DNA of 30,491 nt from an uncultured Beijerinckiaceae bacterium. GTDB lineage: Bacteria; Pseudomonadota; Alphaproteobacteria; Rhizobiales; Beijerinckiaceae. Of this stretch, positions 1 to 9,012 are shown in pieces. The stretch lies in contig CALMRL010000277.1 of the NCBI GenBank assembly GCA_937873345.1, forward strand, positions 1 to 30,491, written 5' to 3'. Each line of letters opens with the position of its first letter. Position 1 is the first letter of the stretch. Below the pieces are notes generated by a model. The model saw only the letters and a program-made list of their open reading frames with translations. It made no database searches and was not told where the DNA came from. Both the position numbers and the translations under genes were made by a program.

Positions 1-1
1 G

Positions 2-109
2 ATCCGCGGCTCGCGCGATCCGGGCAGGCCTGGCCTCGTGCACCGCTCGCCGCCGATCGCCGGCACCGGGATGGCGCGGCTGCTGCTCGTCGTCGACGAA
101 GCGGGGTGA
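2..109 (+). CDS. 3' end of an unidentified gene (possibly DUF1826-like)
   Basis: An open frame enters from the left edge and stops at a TGA at 107-109, giving 35 residues of C-terminus. The tail contains a VHRSPPIAGTG-type stretch followed by a hydrophobic LLLVVDE strand. From memory this resembles the end of DUF1826 proteins, but the piece is too short to be sure. It precedes the integrase remnant and is probably older chromosomal sequence outside the catabolic island. Confidence 0.4.
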   Translation: MRGSRDPGRPGLVHRSPPIAGTGMARLLLVVDEAG

Positions 110-269
110 GGTGCCGCGCAGCTCCGTCGCGACGATGGTCCTCGTGCCGGAAGGGGGAACGGATCCCGTCGACGACCGAACGGCGGTTCGAGAGAGCGCC
201 GTAACGGGTATGGCACTGCGGCCGGTGAGGCCGGCTACGTCGGGGCCCAGATCGGCGCCGCCAACGATG

Positions 270-728
270 CCTGTGGCCGCCGCGACCGTGCGCAGTTACG
301 ATCGCGCTGTCGCCGCAGCGCGAGAGGCCTTCGCCCAAGCCGACGCGTGCGGAGTCTTGAGCATCCAGCCGGCGGCCGGCAAGGCCGCGCCCGGCGACGT
401 GTTCGACCTCTACCGCGAGGCTTGCCGGGCCGGGAGATCGGCCGGCGTGCCAAGCCCGGACGCAACCTCGCCAACGTCGACAGCATCTTCGACTGCCACC
501 TGCGGCCGCGATTCGGCGCGGTCCGCTTCGACCGATTGTCCGAGGAAAGGCTGAAAACGTTCCGCAGGGATCTGGTCGAGGCACCGCAACTGTCACGCTC
601 CGGCAAGCCCGTGCCCGTCGACGAGGGCGAGGCGCTGCGCAAGCGCCAGGCGCGCCAACCGGGTGATGACGGTGCTCCGCGCCGCCCTGAACCATGCCCT
701 CAAGGAGAAGTGGTTCGCCTCGACGTGA
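270..728 (+). pseudogene. Decayed tyrosine (phage-type) integrase, N-terminal half only
   Basis: Reading the plus strand while changing frame gives the N-terminal arm and SAM-like core-binding region of a tyrosine recombinase: an AREAFAQADA helix, then DVFDLYREACRAG, then RNLANVDSIFDCHLRPRFG and LSEERLKTFRRDL, and finally ANRVMTVLRAALNHALKEKWF before a TGA at 726-728. The reading frame shifts near 430 and again near 645. The catalytic C-terminal domain (R...HxxR...Y) is absent, so the gene is both frameshifted and truncated. It marks the left edge of the island and suggests past integrase-mediated insertion. The exact start is not defined. Confidence is good for an integrase relic and low for its subfamily. 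Confidence 0.7.
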
Positions 729-997
729 CGTCGGGGCAGCGCAGGACGCGGAGCGACGGCTGTGATTATCGAACAATTCCTTCCATGCCCCCATCACCGC
801 GGACTCAAGCCATAGATTTTGTTCCGAATGCCTCCGTGGTTGGAGCTGGCGCATGGTACTGCCAAAGATCGGCACTTCGACGATCGCGGTCTGAATGGCG
901 CTGGCCGGCCCGTCTGCGTCTCGTTCAGGTGTCGGACTGAAGGTGATCCGACGGCGGGAAGGAGAAGTTCTACTTGAGGTCTTATTTTGAGGTTGGC
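729..997. other. Intergenic region before the first MFS gene
   Basis: I recognise no gene in these 269 bases. One weak operator-like match occurs at 771-783 (GAAC, five bases, CTTC), but it lacks the third half-site, so I do not count it in the regulon. A good ribosome-binding sequence (GGAGAAG, 961-967) precedes a TTG at 974. Confidence 0.4.
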
Positions 998-2242
998 ATG
1001 CAACCACCTGCTCGATGGGCCGGTATCGCAAGTCTGATGATCGTCGTTACGATGGCCTACATGGACCGCGTCAACGTTTCGGTACTCGTCCTCGACGCAT
1101 CGTTCCTTCGGCACTATAGCCTCGTCGGTGATCGCGCCGGACAAGGCTTGCTCATGACCTTGTTCCTTCTCGGCTACGGTATCGCCGCCTTGCTGCTGAC
1201 GCCGATCTACGAGGGCTTGCTGGGGTGCAGGGGCGGTCTGCTGGTGAGCGTCTTCGTCTGGGCTGCTCTCACCGCGGTTTCTCCCCTGCTGTCACCGCTG
1301 CCCCTTCTGCTCCTCGCCCGCGCGCTTCTGGGCGCGGCCGAAGGGCCTCTGTTTTCCTTGAAGGTGATGTTCGTGGCGGAACGCTTCGAGGCGCACGAGC
1401 GCGGCAAGCCCAACGCGGTCACCTCGACCGGCGTGTCCCTCGGCCTCGCGGCCGGTTACCCCGTCGTCGACCTCGCGCTTCACCATTTCGGCTGGGCCGG
1501 GTCCTTCGAGATGCTGGCCGCGATCAACGTCGGCATCGGGCTGCCACTCGTCTTCTTTCTGGTGGACGGCCGTCCTGGACCGCGGAAGCCCTCCGGGAAG
1601 CCGTCCTACCGCGCGATCATCGCGTCGACCGTCCGCGCGGCACTCTCCACGAAGCGTCTCGGCTCTATACTGCTCGTCGAGATCTTCACGTTGTCCTATC
1701 TTTGGGGTAGCAGCTTCTGGCTGCCGGCGTTTCTCGCGAATGATCGACACTTCGCGCTGTCCCGCGTTGGTTGGCTGTCCGCTGCGCCTTTCCTGGTGAG
1801 CTTCTGCGCCAACTTGCTCGGAGGCGCTTTCGTGGACAGGCTTTCCCTCGATCGTCTCCCCATCGTGTTCGTGATGGGCGGGGCCGCGTGCGCGTCCTGC
1901 GTGATGGCGCTGTTCGGCGGCCAAGGAGACGCGATGACGTTTTCCATGCTTCTGGGCGCGAGCGCCTTCTGGGGCTTGCAGTCCGCAGCCATACCCACGC
2001 TGGTGCAGAGCGGCGCGCCGGTCGGCGGCATCGGCACGGCTTACGGGATCATCAACGGCATAGGCAACCTCGTGGCTTCGTTCATGCCGCTAGCGATGGG
2101 CAGCCTGATGAAGCATTCGGTTGTCAGCGGTTTCGTCCTGCTCGTCGCCTCACAGATTTGCGTTTGCCTCTGCGGGGTGTTCATGCTTCATGCGGCGCCC
2201 GCCGGTGGATCCGAGGATCGGAGGTCGTTGCGCCCGACATAA
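998..2242 (+). CDS. MFS transporter, anion:cation symporter (ACS)-like
   Basis: This is a 414-residue integral membrane carrier of the inner membrane. About twelve hydrophobic segments are visible. The first helix ends in AYMDRVNVSVL, the DRxN motif typical of ACS-family carriers for organic anions (hexuronates, tartrate, aromatic acids). The likely role is uptake of an acidic substrate or release of an intermediate. ATG 998 has a GAGG five bases upstream and gives the short RW-starting N-terminus usual for the family. An alternative TTG at 974, with a better GGAGAAG site, would add eight residues. The gene lies 59 bases before aspA, but a regulon operator sits in that gap, so the two may be transcribed separately. 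The substrate cannot be told from sequence. Confidence 0.85.
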   Translation: MQPPARWAGIASLMIVVTMAYMDRVNVSVLVLDASFLRHYSLVGDRAGQGLLMTLFLLGYGIAALLLTPIYEGLLGCRGGLLVSVFVWAALTAVSPLLSPLPLLLLARALLGAAEGPLFSLKVMFVAERFEAHERGKPNAVTSTGVSLGLAAGYPVVDLALHHFGWAGSFEMLAAINVGIGLPLVFFLVDGRPGPRKPSGKPSYRAIIASTVRAALSTKRLGSILLVEIFTLSYLWGSSFWLPAFLANDRHFALSRVGWLSAAPFLVSFCANLLGGAFVDRLSLDRLPIVFVMGGAACASCVMALFGGQGDAMTFSMLLGASAFWGLQSAAIPTLVQSGAPVGGIGTAYGIINGIGNLVASFMPLAMGSLMKHSVVSGFVLLVASQICVCLCGVFMLHAAPAGGSEDRRSLRPT

Positions 2243-2264
2243 GTCGACCTTGGGTCAAGTTTTT

Positions 2265-2287
2265 GAACACTACGTTCAAATATGAAT
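2265..2287 (+). promoter_or_regulatory. Operator site A upstream of aspA (three half-sites)
   Basis: GAAC at 2265-2268, five bases, GTTC at 2274-2277, six bases, then GAAT at 2284-2287 (one mismatch to GAAC). The inner palindrome extends to TTTGAAC/GTTCAAA. It lies 14 bases before the chosen aspA start. The layout is the same as at five other places in the window. I see no convincing -35/-10 pair directly upstream here. Confidence 0.75.
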
Positions 2288-2301
2288 AGATGAGGTTGCT
2301 C

Positions 2302-3756
2302 ATGGGCCATCGTATCGAGCACGACAGCCTCGGTGACGTCCGTGTTCCCTTGGAAGCCTATTGGGGGGCTCAAACCGAGCGAGCCATCGCGAACTTCCCG
2401 ATCACGCGACAGAAGTTGCGGGATTTCCCTGCCATCATCAGGGCCTTGGCGATGGTGAAGAATGCCGCCGCCTCGGCCAACGCCCAGATCGGCCGGCTCG
2501 ACGCGCGCAAGCGCGACGCCATCGTGGCCGCGGCGACGGCCGTTGCGGCCGGGCAACTCCACGATCAGTTCCCGATCGACATGATCCAGGGTGGGGCTGG
2601 GACGTCGACGAACATGAACATGAACGAGGTTTTGGCAAATCGGGCCCTTGAAATCATGGGGCACGAACGAGGAGCCTACGAGTTCCTGCACCCCAACGAT
2701 GATGTCAATGCCGGTCAATCGACCAACGATGCTTACCCCACCGCCGTCCGAATCGCCCTCCTGCTGGTATTGGGTGGCCTTTCGACGGCCCTGGAGCGTC
2801 TCGCCGGGTCGTTCGACGTGCAGGCAAAGGCATGCGCCGATATCGTCAAGCTGGGCCGCACCCAGCTTCAGGACGCCGTGCCGATGACGCTCGGGCAGGA
2901 ATTCGACGCCTATTCCGTGACGATCCGCGAAGACGTGCAGAGACTTTCGGAAGCCTCGACGCTGCTTCGCGAGGTCAATCTCGGCGGCACGGCGATCGGC
3001 ACGGGCATCACCGCGGACCCGTCGTACGGTCCCCTGGCGATCGGCATCCTGTCGGACCTGTGCGGCTTCCCCCTGGTGCGGTCGGCGAACCTCATCGAGG
3101 CGAGCTGGGACATGGGCGGCTTCGTCATGTTCTCGGGCGTGCTCAAGCGCATCGCCTCCAAGCTTTCGAAGATCGCAAACGATTTGCGCTTGCTCTCCTC
3201 TGGCCCGCGGGGAGGCTTCGGCGAGATCGCCCTGCCTCCCATGCAGCCGGGCTCCTCCATCATGCCCGGGAAGGTCAATCCGGTGATCCCCGAGATGGTG
3301 AATCAAGTCTGCTTCCAGGTGATCGGCAATGACCTGGCCGTGACGATGGCGGCGGAGGGCGGGCAGCTTCAACTCAACGCTTTCGAGCCGCTGATCGCCT
3401 ACAACCTCCTGAGCTCGGTGGAACTGCTGCGAAACGCAGCGGATGTCTTCACCGAACGGTGCGTGAGCGGCATAGAACCGCGGCCCGACGCGTGCGCCCG
3501 ACACATGGAGGCAAGCGTCGGGGCGGCAACCGCGCTCGTGCCGGTGCTGGGGTACGAGCGCGCGGCGCGCATCGCCAAGGAAGCGCTGGCGAGCGGGCGT
3601 ACGGTCAGGGAATTGGCCGAGAAGGAGGGCCTCTCCAGTGAGGCCGTGACGCAGATCCTCAATCCGGATCGCCTCGCGCTCGCACGTCTCGAGGATTGGA
3701 AGAAGGCGATTCAGTCCGCGGCGCCGGACGCCAATCCGCCCGAAACAGCAGCGTAG
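2302..3756 (+). CDS. aspA: Aspartate ammonia-lyase (aspartase)
   Basis: A 484-residue member of the class II fumarase/aspartase superfamily that interconverts L-aspartate with fumarate and ammonia in the cytoplasm. Aspartase-type motifs are present along the length: DQFPIDMIQGGAGTS, NPNDDVN-type helix with QSTNDAYPT, GRTQLQDAVPMTLGQEF, and the signature loop GSSIMPGKVNPVIPEMVNQ with its catalytic serine. These match aspartase better than fumarase (TQLQDAVP and the VIPEMVNQVCFQVIGND run). ATG 2302 is preferred over ATG 2290 because GAGG at 2292-2295 lies six bases before it. Operator A stands directly upstream, which ties the gene to the regulon. Function in the pathway is inferred: it could make or consume fumarate, or capture ammonia. 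Confidence 0.92.
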   Translation: MGHRIEHDSLGDVRVPLEAYWGAQTERAIANFPITRQKLRDFPAIIRALAMVKNAAASANAQIGRLDARKRDAIVAAATAVAAGQLHDQFPIDMIQGGAGTSTNMNMNEVLANRALEIMGHERGAYEFLHPNDDVNAGQSTNDAYPTAVRIALLLVLGGLSTALERLAGSFDVQAKACADIVKLGRTQLQDAVPMTLGQEFDAYSVTIREDVQRLSEASTLLREVNLGGTAIGTGITADPSYGPLAIGILSDLCGFPLVRSANLIEASWDMGGFVMFSGVLKRIASKLSKIANDLRLLSSGPRGGFGEIALPPMQPGSSIMPGKVNPVIPEMVNQVCFQVIGNDLAVTMAAEGGQLQLNAFEPLIAYNLLSSVELLRNAADVFTERCVSGIEPRPDACARHMEASVGAATALVPVLGYERAARIAKEALASGRTVRELAEKEGLSSEAVTQILNPDRLALARLEDWKKAIQSAAPDANPPETAA

Positions 3757-3861
3757 TCGGGTTTGACAACGTCGAATGCGTCGGCCACATATGATCATGA
3801 TGTTCACGCGAGCGTCATACTTCCTCCAATAAGCTGTCGTCGAGAGAGCGAGTTGCGCCCC

Positions 3862-5157
3862 ATGACCAGCGACGTCTCGGACCCGGCGCTCGAAGGCACG
3901 CCTAGTTACTACGGATGGCGCGTCCTCGTTGCCAGCGTCGTCGGCTTGGCACTCAGCCCGGGGCCGCTGATCGTTGTTCTCCTCGGCGCCATCGCTGACC
4001 GCCTCGCCAGCGAGTTCTCGATCGGGCGAGGACAAGTGATGGCGACGATGACCGCCTTCAGCATCGCCGTGATCGCCGCAGCCCTCCCCTGCGGGCGCCT
4101 GATCGATCGTCTCGGAGCGCGGCGCGTGCTGATCGTGTCGACCCTGCTGATGTCGGCCTCGCTCGTCGCGATCGCGGTCGCCGCGCACGATGTCGTGACG
4201 TTCTATGCGCTCGCGGCGTTGTACGGCTTCGTTTCCATCGGCGCGCAGAGTATAACCTTCAACAAGCTCCTCTGTGCATGGTTCGAAAGGAAGCGCGGCA
4301 CCGCGATGGGAATCGCGGCCGCGGGATTGGGGCTTGGCTACTCGATCCTGCCGTTGATGATTGCTGGCTTCCTTCACCTGACCAGCTGGCGCGGAGCCTT
4401 CGCCATGCTCGCCGGCACGCTTGTCGTGCCGTTGGTCCTCGAACTCGCGTTCTGCCGACCTCCTGCAGTCCGCACGCCGCCACGGGGTAACGTTTCGACC
4501 GCCTCTCCGGTCGGCTATACAACGCGGCAGGCGTTAGGCACCGTCACCTTCTGGACCATCGGGTTGTCGATCCTGCTGATCTCCATCGTTTCGATCGGCA
4601 TCATCCCGAACCTCGTCGGCTTCAGCAAGGACCTCGGCTTCGCGTCCGGCAAGGTCGCCGTTGCCGGAACAGTCTTTGGGCTGGGGACGCTGCTTGGTCG
4701 TTTGATCGTCGGGTTCTGCTTCGACCGTTTCTTCGCACCGCGCGTCGCCGCGACCTGCTTCATCTTGTCCGCCAGCGGTTTTGCGCTGCTGGCGCTCATC
4801 GCCCACCGCGATCTCGGCGACACGTACATCGTTCCCGCCGTGGCGCTCATTGGCCTGGGATTCGCGGCCGAAAGCGACGTGATCGGCTTTCTCACCAGCC
4901 GTTACTTCGGCTACCGCGCCTTTGGTCAGATTTACTCGTTGCTGTTCACGATCTTCGTCGTCGCGGTCGCGATCGGGCCGGTGGCCTTCGGCGTCGGTCG
5001 CGATCTGGCGCACAGCTACGATCTCACCTTCGGCATCGCCTGCCTGGTCGCGCTTGCTGCTGGAGCCACGATGCTTCTGATGCCGGGATACCCCGACAGC
5101 TTCGACCTGGCGGCCGAGCCGGTCGGCCTCTCAGCCGGCGCCGAAGCGGCATCCTGA
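3862..5157 (+). CDS. MFS transporter, oxalate/formate or monocarboxylate carrier-like
   Basis: A 431-residue MFS protein with about twelve transmembrane helices. It begins SYYGWRVL, shows the loop 2-3 motif GRLIDRLGARR, and has the CAWFERKRGTAMGIAAAGLGLG stretch seen in the OFA/monocarboxylate-porter branch. It would move a carboxylate across the inner membrane. ATG 3862 is chosen because the first helix then follows after about 20 residues. The frame is open back to a TTG at 3763 without a good ribosome site, and that extension looks non-coding. The gene follows aspA by 105 bases with no operator in the gap, so it may be read from the aspA promoter. It is not closely related to the first MFS protein, so the two probably carry different compounds. 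Confidence 0.85.
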   Translation: MTSDVSDPALEGTPSYYGWRVLVASVVGLALSPGPLIVVLLGAIADRLASEFSIGRGQVMATMTAFSIAVIAAALPCGRLIDRLGARRVLIVSTLLMSASLVAIAVAAHDVVTFYALAALYGFVSIGAQSITFNKLLCAWFERKRGTAMGIAAAGLGLGYSILPLMIAGFLHLTSWRGAFAMLAGTLVVPLVLELAFCRPPAVRTPPRGNVSTASPVGYTTRQALGTVTFWTIGLSILLISIVSIGIIPNLVGFSKDLGFASGKVAVAGTVFGLGTLLGRLIVGFCFDRFFAPRVAATCFILSASGFALLALIAHRDLGDTYIVPAVALIGLGFAAESDVIGFLTSRYFGYRAFGQIYSLLFTIFVVAVAIGPVAFGVGRDLAHSYDLTFGIACLVALAAGATMLLMPGYPDSFDLAAEPVGLSAGAEAAS

Positions 5158-5252
5158 TTGCCGCCACGACGGCGAGTGCCGATGCAAACGGGGCGTCGAG
5201 CGTCCTCGGGGATCCCCGAAGGATGGATCGGTAATTACTGTCCGAGTATCGA

Positions 5253-6086
5253 ATGCAGACCATTGCACACTCCGGCCTTATAGCGCCCTCGTCCAGGTCG
5301 CATGAATCTTTCCCGTTCTGGAGACCTACGGATCTCGATGAGGCGCTTACCGCGATCGCGAATGCCCCCTTGGCTCCGGTCATCTTCGCGGGCGGAACCG
5401 ACCTTTGCGCGCAGTTCAACGAAGGCTTAACGCCGGCCGCGATGGTTTCGCTGGACCGCGTGGTCGAACTCAAGACCATCCGCATCGAAGCGGACCGCCT
5501 CGTCATAGGCAGCATGGTCACCCACGCTCAGGGCTCCACCGACGAACTGGTGCGTCGTCACCTGCCGGGCTTCGCCAAGGCGTGGGGCATGGCTGCGAAC
5601 GCACGCGTTCGCTTTTGGGCGACGGTCGGCGGCAACCTCATGGCCCGGCGCGTGCGCTACGAGCTTTCGTTGATGCTGGCCGCCCTTGGTGCGACGTTGC
5701 GCTTCGCGCGTTCCGACGGCACGCGCTTCGAGATAACCACCGAGGAGCTTTGGACCGCCGACCTCGACCAGCGTAGTTTGCTCCTGGACATCGTCGTGCC
5801 TTGCGGCGAAGGCGCCCGGTTCGACTATGAACGCTCTCTCCGGCCGACCCTGACCATCGCCTTGGCGTCCGGCTCCGATGCGGGTGCCATGGCGGCGATC
5901 GCCACCGAATGGCTCCGCCCCCTCGTGCTCCGCGTCCGCCCGGAGTTGGGCCCGGTGCGTGCGGCGGAAGACGCCTTCGAAGCCATGCCGCCCTCGTTCT
6001 CCGATCCGGCGACCAGCCACTGGTATCTGCGAGAAGTCGGCCAAACGCTGCTTCGGCGCATGCTGGAGGCGCGCGATGGGCGCTGA
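5253..6086 (+). CDS. Molybdenum hydroxylase, FAD-binding (medium) subunit
   Basis: A 277-residue CoxM/xanthine dehydrogenase-family FAD subunit. It carries the two flavin-binding signatures AGGTDL (46-51) and TVGGNL (124-129), followed by the CO dehydrogenase flavoprotein C-terminal domain. It passes electrons from the [2Fe-2S] subunit to an external acceptor. It is first in a tight M-S-L gene set. Its last 11 bases overlap the start of the next gene, so translation is probably coupled. The ribosome site before ATG 5253 is weak. No XdhC-like maturation factor is seen in the window, so cofactor insertion must depend on genes elsewhere. Confidence 0.9.
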   Translation: MQTIAHSGLIAPSSRSHESFPFWRPTDLDEALTAIANAPLAPVIFAGGTDLCAQFNEGLTPAAMVSLDRVVELKTIRIEADRLVIGSMVTHAQGSTDELVRRHLPGFAKAWGMAANARVRFWATVGGNLMARRVRYELSLMLAALGATLRFARSDGTRFEITTEELWTADLDQRSLLLDIVVPCGEGARFDYERSLRPTLTIALASGSDAGAMAAIATEWLRPLVLRVRPELGPVRAAEDAFEAMPPSFSDPATSHWYLREVGQTLLRRMLEARDGR

Positions 6087-6588
6087 AGCCGAATTCGGGA
6101 TCAGTTTCCGCCTCAACGGACGCGACGTGGTCGCGAAATGTCCGCCGACCACGCCACTCGTCAGCGTTCTCCGCGACCATTTCGCGTTGAAGGGCGTCAA
6201 GCTCTCGTGTTCGCGGGCGGTGTGCGGGAGTTGCGTGGTCCTGGTGGACGGCCTGCCCGGCGCGAGTTGCTCGATGTTCGCCTTCCAGGTCGAGGGCGCG
6301 GAGGTGCTGACCGTCGAAGGGCTGGTGACGGACGGCAAGCCGCATCCGATCCAGGCCGCCTTCGCGGCCAACACCGCCTTCCAGTGCGGCTACTGCACCG
6401 CGGGGATGATCATGTTGACCAAGTCCCTGCTCGATCGGGTGCCGCGGCCGGACAGGGAGACCGTGCGCTCCTGGCTGTCCTCCAACGTGTGCCGGTGCAC
6501 CGGCTACGAGATGATCATCGACGCGGTGATCGCCGCGTCGCGCAGCCTCGCCATCGAGGCGAGGGACGGAGAGGGGGCCCACCGATGA
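6076..6588 (+). CDS. Molybdenum hydroxylase, [2Fe-2S] (small) subunit
   Basis: A 170-residue CoxS-type subunit with two iron-sulfur clusters. Eight cysteines are visible in the expected places: C45, C50, C53 and C65 in the plant-ferredoxin-like N-terminal domain, and C104, C107, C139 and C141 in the helical C-terminal domain (QCGYCTAGM and NVCRCTGY). It relays electrons from the molybdenum centre to FAD. The start ATG 6076 lies inside the end of the FAD-subunit gene and has GGAGG six bases upstream. The end overlaps the large-subunit start by four bases (ATGA). Length and motifs are normal for the family. Confidence 0.93.
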   Translation: MGAEAEFGISFRLNGRDVVAKCPPTTPLVSVLRDHFALKGVKLSCSRAVCGSCVVLVDGLPGASCSMFAFQVEGAEVLTVEGLVTDGKPHPIQAAFAANTAFQCGYCTAGMIMLTKSLLDRVPRPDRETVRSWLSSNVCRCTGYEMIIDAVIAASRSLAIEARDGEGAHR

Positions 6589-8960
6589 CGCGGGATCTGG
6601 AAGGCCATGGCGCGTCTCGTCTCCTGTCGAACGATCCTCTCGCGTCCATCGGGCGCGACGTGGAGCGCTCGGACGCGAGGGACAAGACGACTGGGCGCGC
6701 CGTCTACACCGTCGACATCGATCTGCCAGGGATGCTCCACGCGAAGGTGTTGAGGAGTTCGCGTCCGCACGCCATGCTGCTCCGCGTCGACGCGGAGGCC
6801 GCACGCTGCGCGCGCGGCGTGCATGCCGTGCTCACGCGCGACGACGTTCCCGAGCACGTCGTGCCCAGCTACGGTTGGTTCGTCAAGGATCAACCGATCG
6901 TGGCGTCGGACCGGGTGCGCTTCATCGGCGAGGTGGTGGCGGCTGTGGCGGCTGAGAGCGAGGCGGACGCGATCGCCGCGCTGAAGCTGATCCAGGTGGA
7001 CTACGAAGACCTTCCGGTCGTCGCCAGCATCGAGGCGGCGCTCGATCACGGCGCGCCCGAGCTGTTTCCCTCGGCGCCTCCCGGCTTCGTGCCGCACTAC
7101 GGGCCCGGGGCCAGAGGGGGACTGCGGCCGGCGCCGAACGTCTGCTACGAGTTCGGGTACACGTGTGGCGATGCTGCCCTCTTCGAGACGTGCGATCACG
7201 TCTTCGAGGACGAGTTCCGCTTCTCGCGAATGCAGCACTACCACCTCGAGCCTTTCGTCAGCGTCGTGAAGGCGTCGGCGGAACGACTCGAAGTCTGGTC
7301 CGCGACGCAGACGCCCTTCCTCCTGCGCAAGGAGCTCGCGAACCTCCTGCGGATCGCCGAAACGTCGGTGAGCGTCAAGACGCACTACGTGGGAGGCGCC
7401 TTTGGCGCCAAAGCCCATCTGCGCACCGAGCCCATCGCCGCCCTGCTTTCGCAGGCGAGCGGACGGCCCGTCCGCTTTTGCCTGACGCTCGAGGAAGCGT
7501 TCTTCACGAGTTCGCAGCACGCCGCGGTGATCCGTCTGAGGACGGGCGTGATGTCGGATGGGCGGGTGGTGGCGCGCAAGGGGCAGATCGATCTGGACGC
7601 GGGCGCCTATTCGGACGCCAGCCCGCTCGTGGCGGAGAAGGCCGGCTATCGACTGCCCGGCGGCTACAGGTTTCAGCACATCGACAGCACAGCCCGTTGC
7701 GTGATGACCAACACGACGCCGGCGGGCGCCTTCCGGGGCTTCGGCGGCACGCAGGCGCTCTGGGCTTCCGAGAGCCAGATCGACATGATCGCCCGCCGGC
7801 TGGGGGTGGACCCCTTCGAGATGAGGCGGATGAACCTCATCGGCTTAGGCGAGCCGTTCGTGCCGGGCGAAAGCGGCTGCGACAGTGACATGGTGGAAGG
7901 GTTGGCACTCGTTGCTGACCGCGTCGGCTATGGACGTCCGCTGCCGCCTAACCAGGGGATCGGCATCGCCGTCGGCTTCAAGGATGGCGGCGGCGTCAAC
8001 AAGCCTGCCCAAGCCAGGGTCAAGGTGACGATGGGCGGCGACGTGTTCCTCGCCACCGCCGCCATCGAAATGGGTCAAGGCTCGGGCACCGCCCTCTCGC
8101 AGATCGTCGCGGAGATCCTTCGCTGCCCTCTTTCGCGCGTCCGGCAGGTGCCCATCGATACCGACAGCGCGCCGTTCGACCCGGGAACGCATTCGAGTTC
8201 GGGCACGGTCGTGATGGGCCGGGCGGTGGAGAAGGCAGCCGTGGCGCTTCGCGACAAGGTGCTCGATTTCGCTTCCGAGACGATGGGTGTGCCGAAGGAC
8301 GAGATCCTCCTTGAGGACTGGCAGATCCTGCACGGTCAGAAAGCGATGCCTCTTCGCGCCCTGATTATCCGCGAGTTCGGTGGCCCCGGCTTCGAGTTCA
8401 CCGCGGAGGGCTATTTCAAGGCCAAGCTCGACGCCGAGGCCCCGTTGGACAACAAATGCGTGTTCTGGGAGATCGGCTGGGCTGCGGCCAAGGTGGCGGT
8501 AGACGTCGAGACCGGACGCTTCAACGTGCTCGATCTCTGCGTGTCGGGCGACGCCGGCCGCGCGATCAACCCCCTCACGTGCCGCGGCCAGGACGAAGGG
8601 GCGGCGGTGATGGCTTATGGCCAGACGCTCTTCGAGCGTATGCTTTACGACGGGGAGGGCCAGTTACTCAACGGCGATCCCCTGATGTATCGGCTGGCGA
8701 TGAGCGAGGACCTGCCGCGATCCTTCCAGAGCATCCTGCAGGAGCAGGGGCACGGTGCGGGACCGTTCGGCGCGAAGGGGATGGGAGAAGGCACGATGCT
8801 GCCGGTCGCGGCCGCCATCGCCAATGCTATTCACGACGCCGTCGGCGTGCGGGTGACCGAGTTGCCGATCACTGCGGAGCGGGTTCTGCGCGCGCTTAAG
8901 CAACGCGACGCCGCGAGCGTGCGGAACTGCAACCCTCTGCCTTCTCACGCATTGACGTAG
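6585..8960 (+). CDS. Molybdenum hydroxylase, molybdopterin-binding (large) subunit
   Basis: A 791-residue catalytic subunit of the xanthine dehydrogenase/CoxL superfamily, which hydroxylates a carbon next to a ring nitrogen or an aldehyde with oxygen from water. It has the N-terminal a/b hammerhead domain (TGRAVYTVDIDLPGML), the GGAFGAKAHLRTEP and GAFRGFGGTQALWASE motifs, the AIEMGQGSGTALSQIVAE motif of the cofactor domain, and GAKGMGE, whose E735 corresponds to the catalytic glutamate of the family. It lacks the AYRCSFR-type selenocysteine/cysteine loop of CO dehydrogenase, so CO is unlikely as substrate. A nicotinate- or quinoline-type N-heterocycle is a reasonable but unproved guess. The promoter of the Rieske operon begins inside its last codons (TTGACG, 8952-8957). 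Confidence 0.9.
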   Translation: MTRDLEGHGASRLLSNDPLASIGRDVERSDARDKTTGRAVYTVDIDLPGMLHAKVLRSSRPHAMLLRVDAEAARCARGVHAVLTRDDVPEHVVPSYGWFVKDQPIVASDRVRFIGEVVAAVAAESEADAIAALKLIQVDYEDLPVVASIEAALDHGAPELFPSAPPGFVPHYGPGARGGLRPAPNVCYEFGYTCGDAALFETCDHVFEDEFRFSRMQHYHLEPFVSVVKASAERLEVWSATQTPFLLRKELANLLRIAETSVSVKTHYVGGAFGAKAHLRTEPIAALLSQASGRPVRFCLTLEEAFFTSSQHAAVIRLRTGVMSDGRVVARKGQIDLDAGAYSDASPLVAEKAGYRLPGGYRFQHIDSTARCVMTNTTPAGAFRGFGGTQALWASESQIDMIARRLGVDPFEMRRMNLIGLGEPFVPGESGCDSDMVEGLALVADRVGYGRPLPPNQGIGIAVGFKDGGGVNKPAQARVKVTMGGDVFLATAAIEMGQGSGTALSQIVAEILRCPLSRVRQVPIDTDSAPFDPGTHSSSGTVVMGRAVEKAAVALRDKVLDFASETMGVPKDEILLEDWQILHGQKAMPLRALIIREFGGPGFEFTAEGYFKAKLDAEAPLDNKCVFWEIGWAAAKVAVDVETGRFNVLDLCVSGDAGRAINPLTCRGQDEGAAVMAYGQTLFERMLYDGEGQLLNGDPLMYRLAMSEDLPRSFQSILQEQGHGAGPFGAKGMGEGTMLPVAAAIANAIHDAVGVRVTELPITAERVLRALKQRDAASVRNCNPLPSHALT

Positions 8961-9005
8961 ATATGTGAGATGCATATCTTCCGAACAGATAGTTCAATAA
9001 TGAAC
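8952..9005 (+). promoter_or_regulatory. Promoter plus operator site B for the Rieske oxygenase operon
   Basis: A sigma70-like promoter (TTGACG 8952-8957, 17 bases, TATCTT 8975-8980) is followed two bases later by the three-half-site operator: GAAC 8983-8986, GTTC 8992-8995, GAAC 9002-9005. The predicted transcription start falls inside the operator, which favours repression by roadblock. The right part of the site (15 bases, 8991-9005) is identical to that of site E at 21738-21752. Confidence 0.8.
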
Positions 9006-9012
9006 GGGTGTG

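Noticed and set aside
771..783. Operator-like GAAC-N5-CTTC before the first MFS gene
   Set aside because: The second half-site has a mismatch and the third is absent; the distance to the start codon (over 200 bases) differs from the true sites.
794..1144. Minus-strand frame overlapping the start of the first MFS gene
   Set aside because: No recognisable domain or ribosome site, and it runs against a clear transporter.
2188..4377. Very long open frame on the minus strand opposite aspA
   Set aside because: It is a high-GC shadow of aspA and the MFS gene; its protein is basic, histidine- and arginine-rich and has no domain, while the plus strand encodes clear families.
5427..6804. Long minus-strand frames opposite the Mo hydroxylase genes
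   Set aside because: Shadows of the FAD and [2Fe-2S] subunits, which have complete motifs and overlapping starts and stops.
6585..8960. CO dehydrogenase (CoxL) identity for the Mo subunit
   Set aside because: Subunit order M-S-L fits, but I do not see the AYRCSFR-type active-site loop, and the context is aromatic catabolism.
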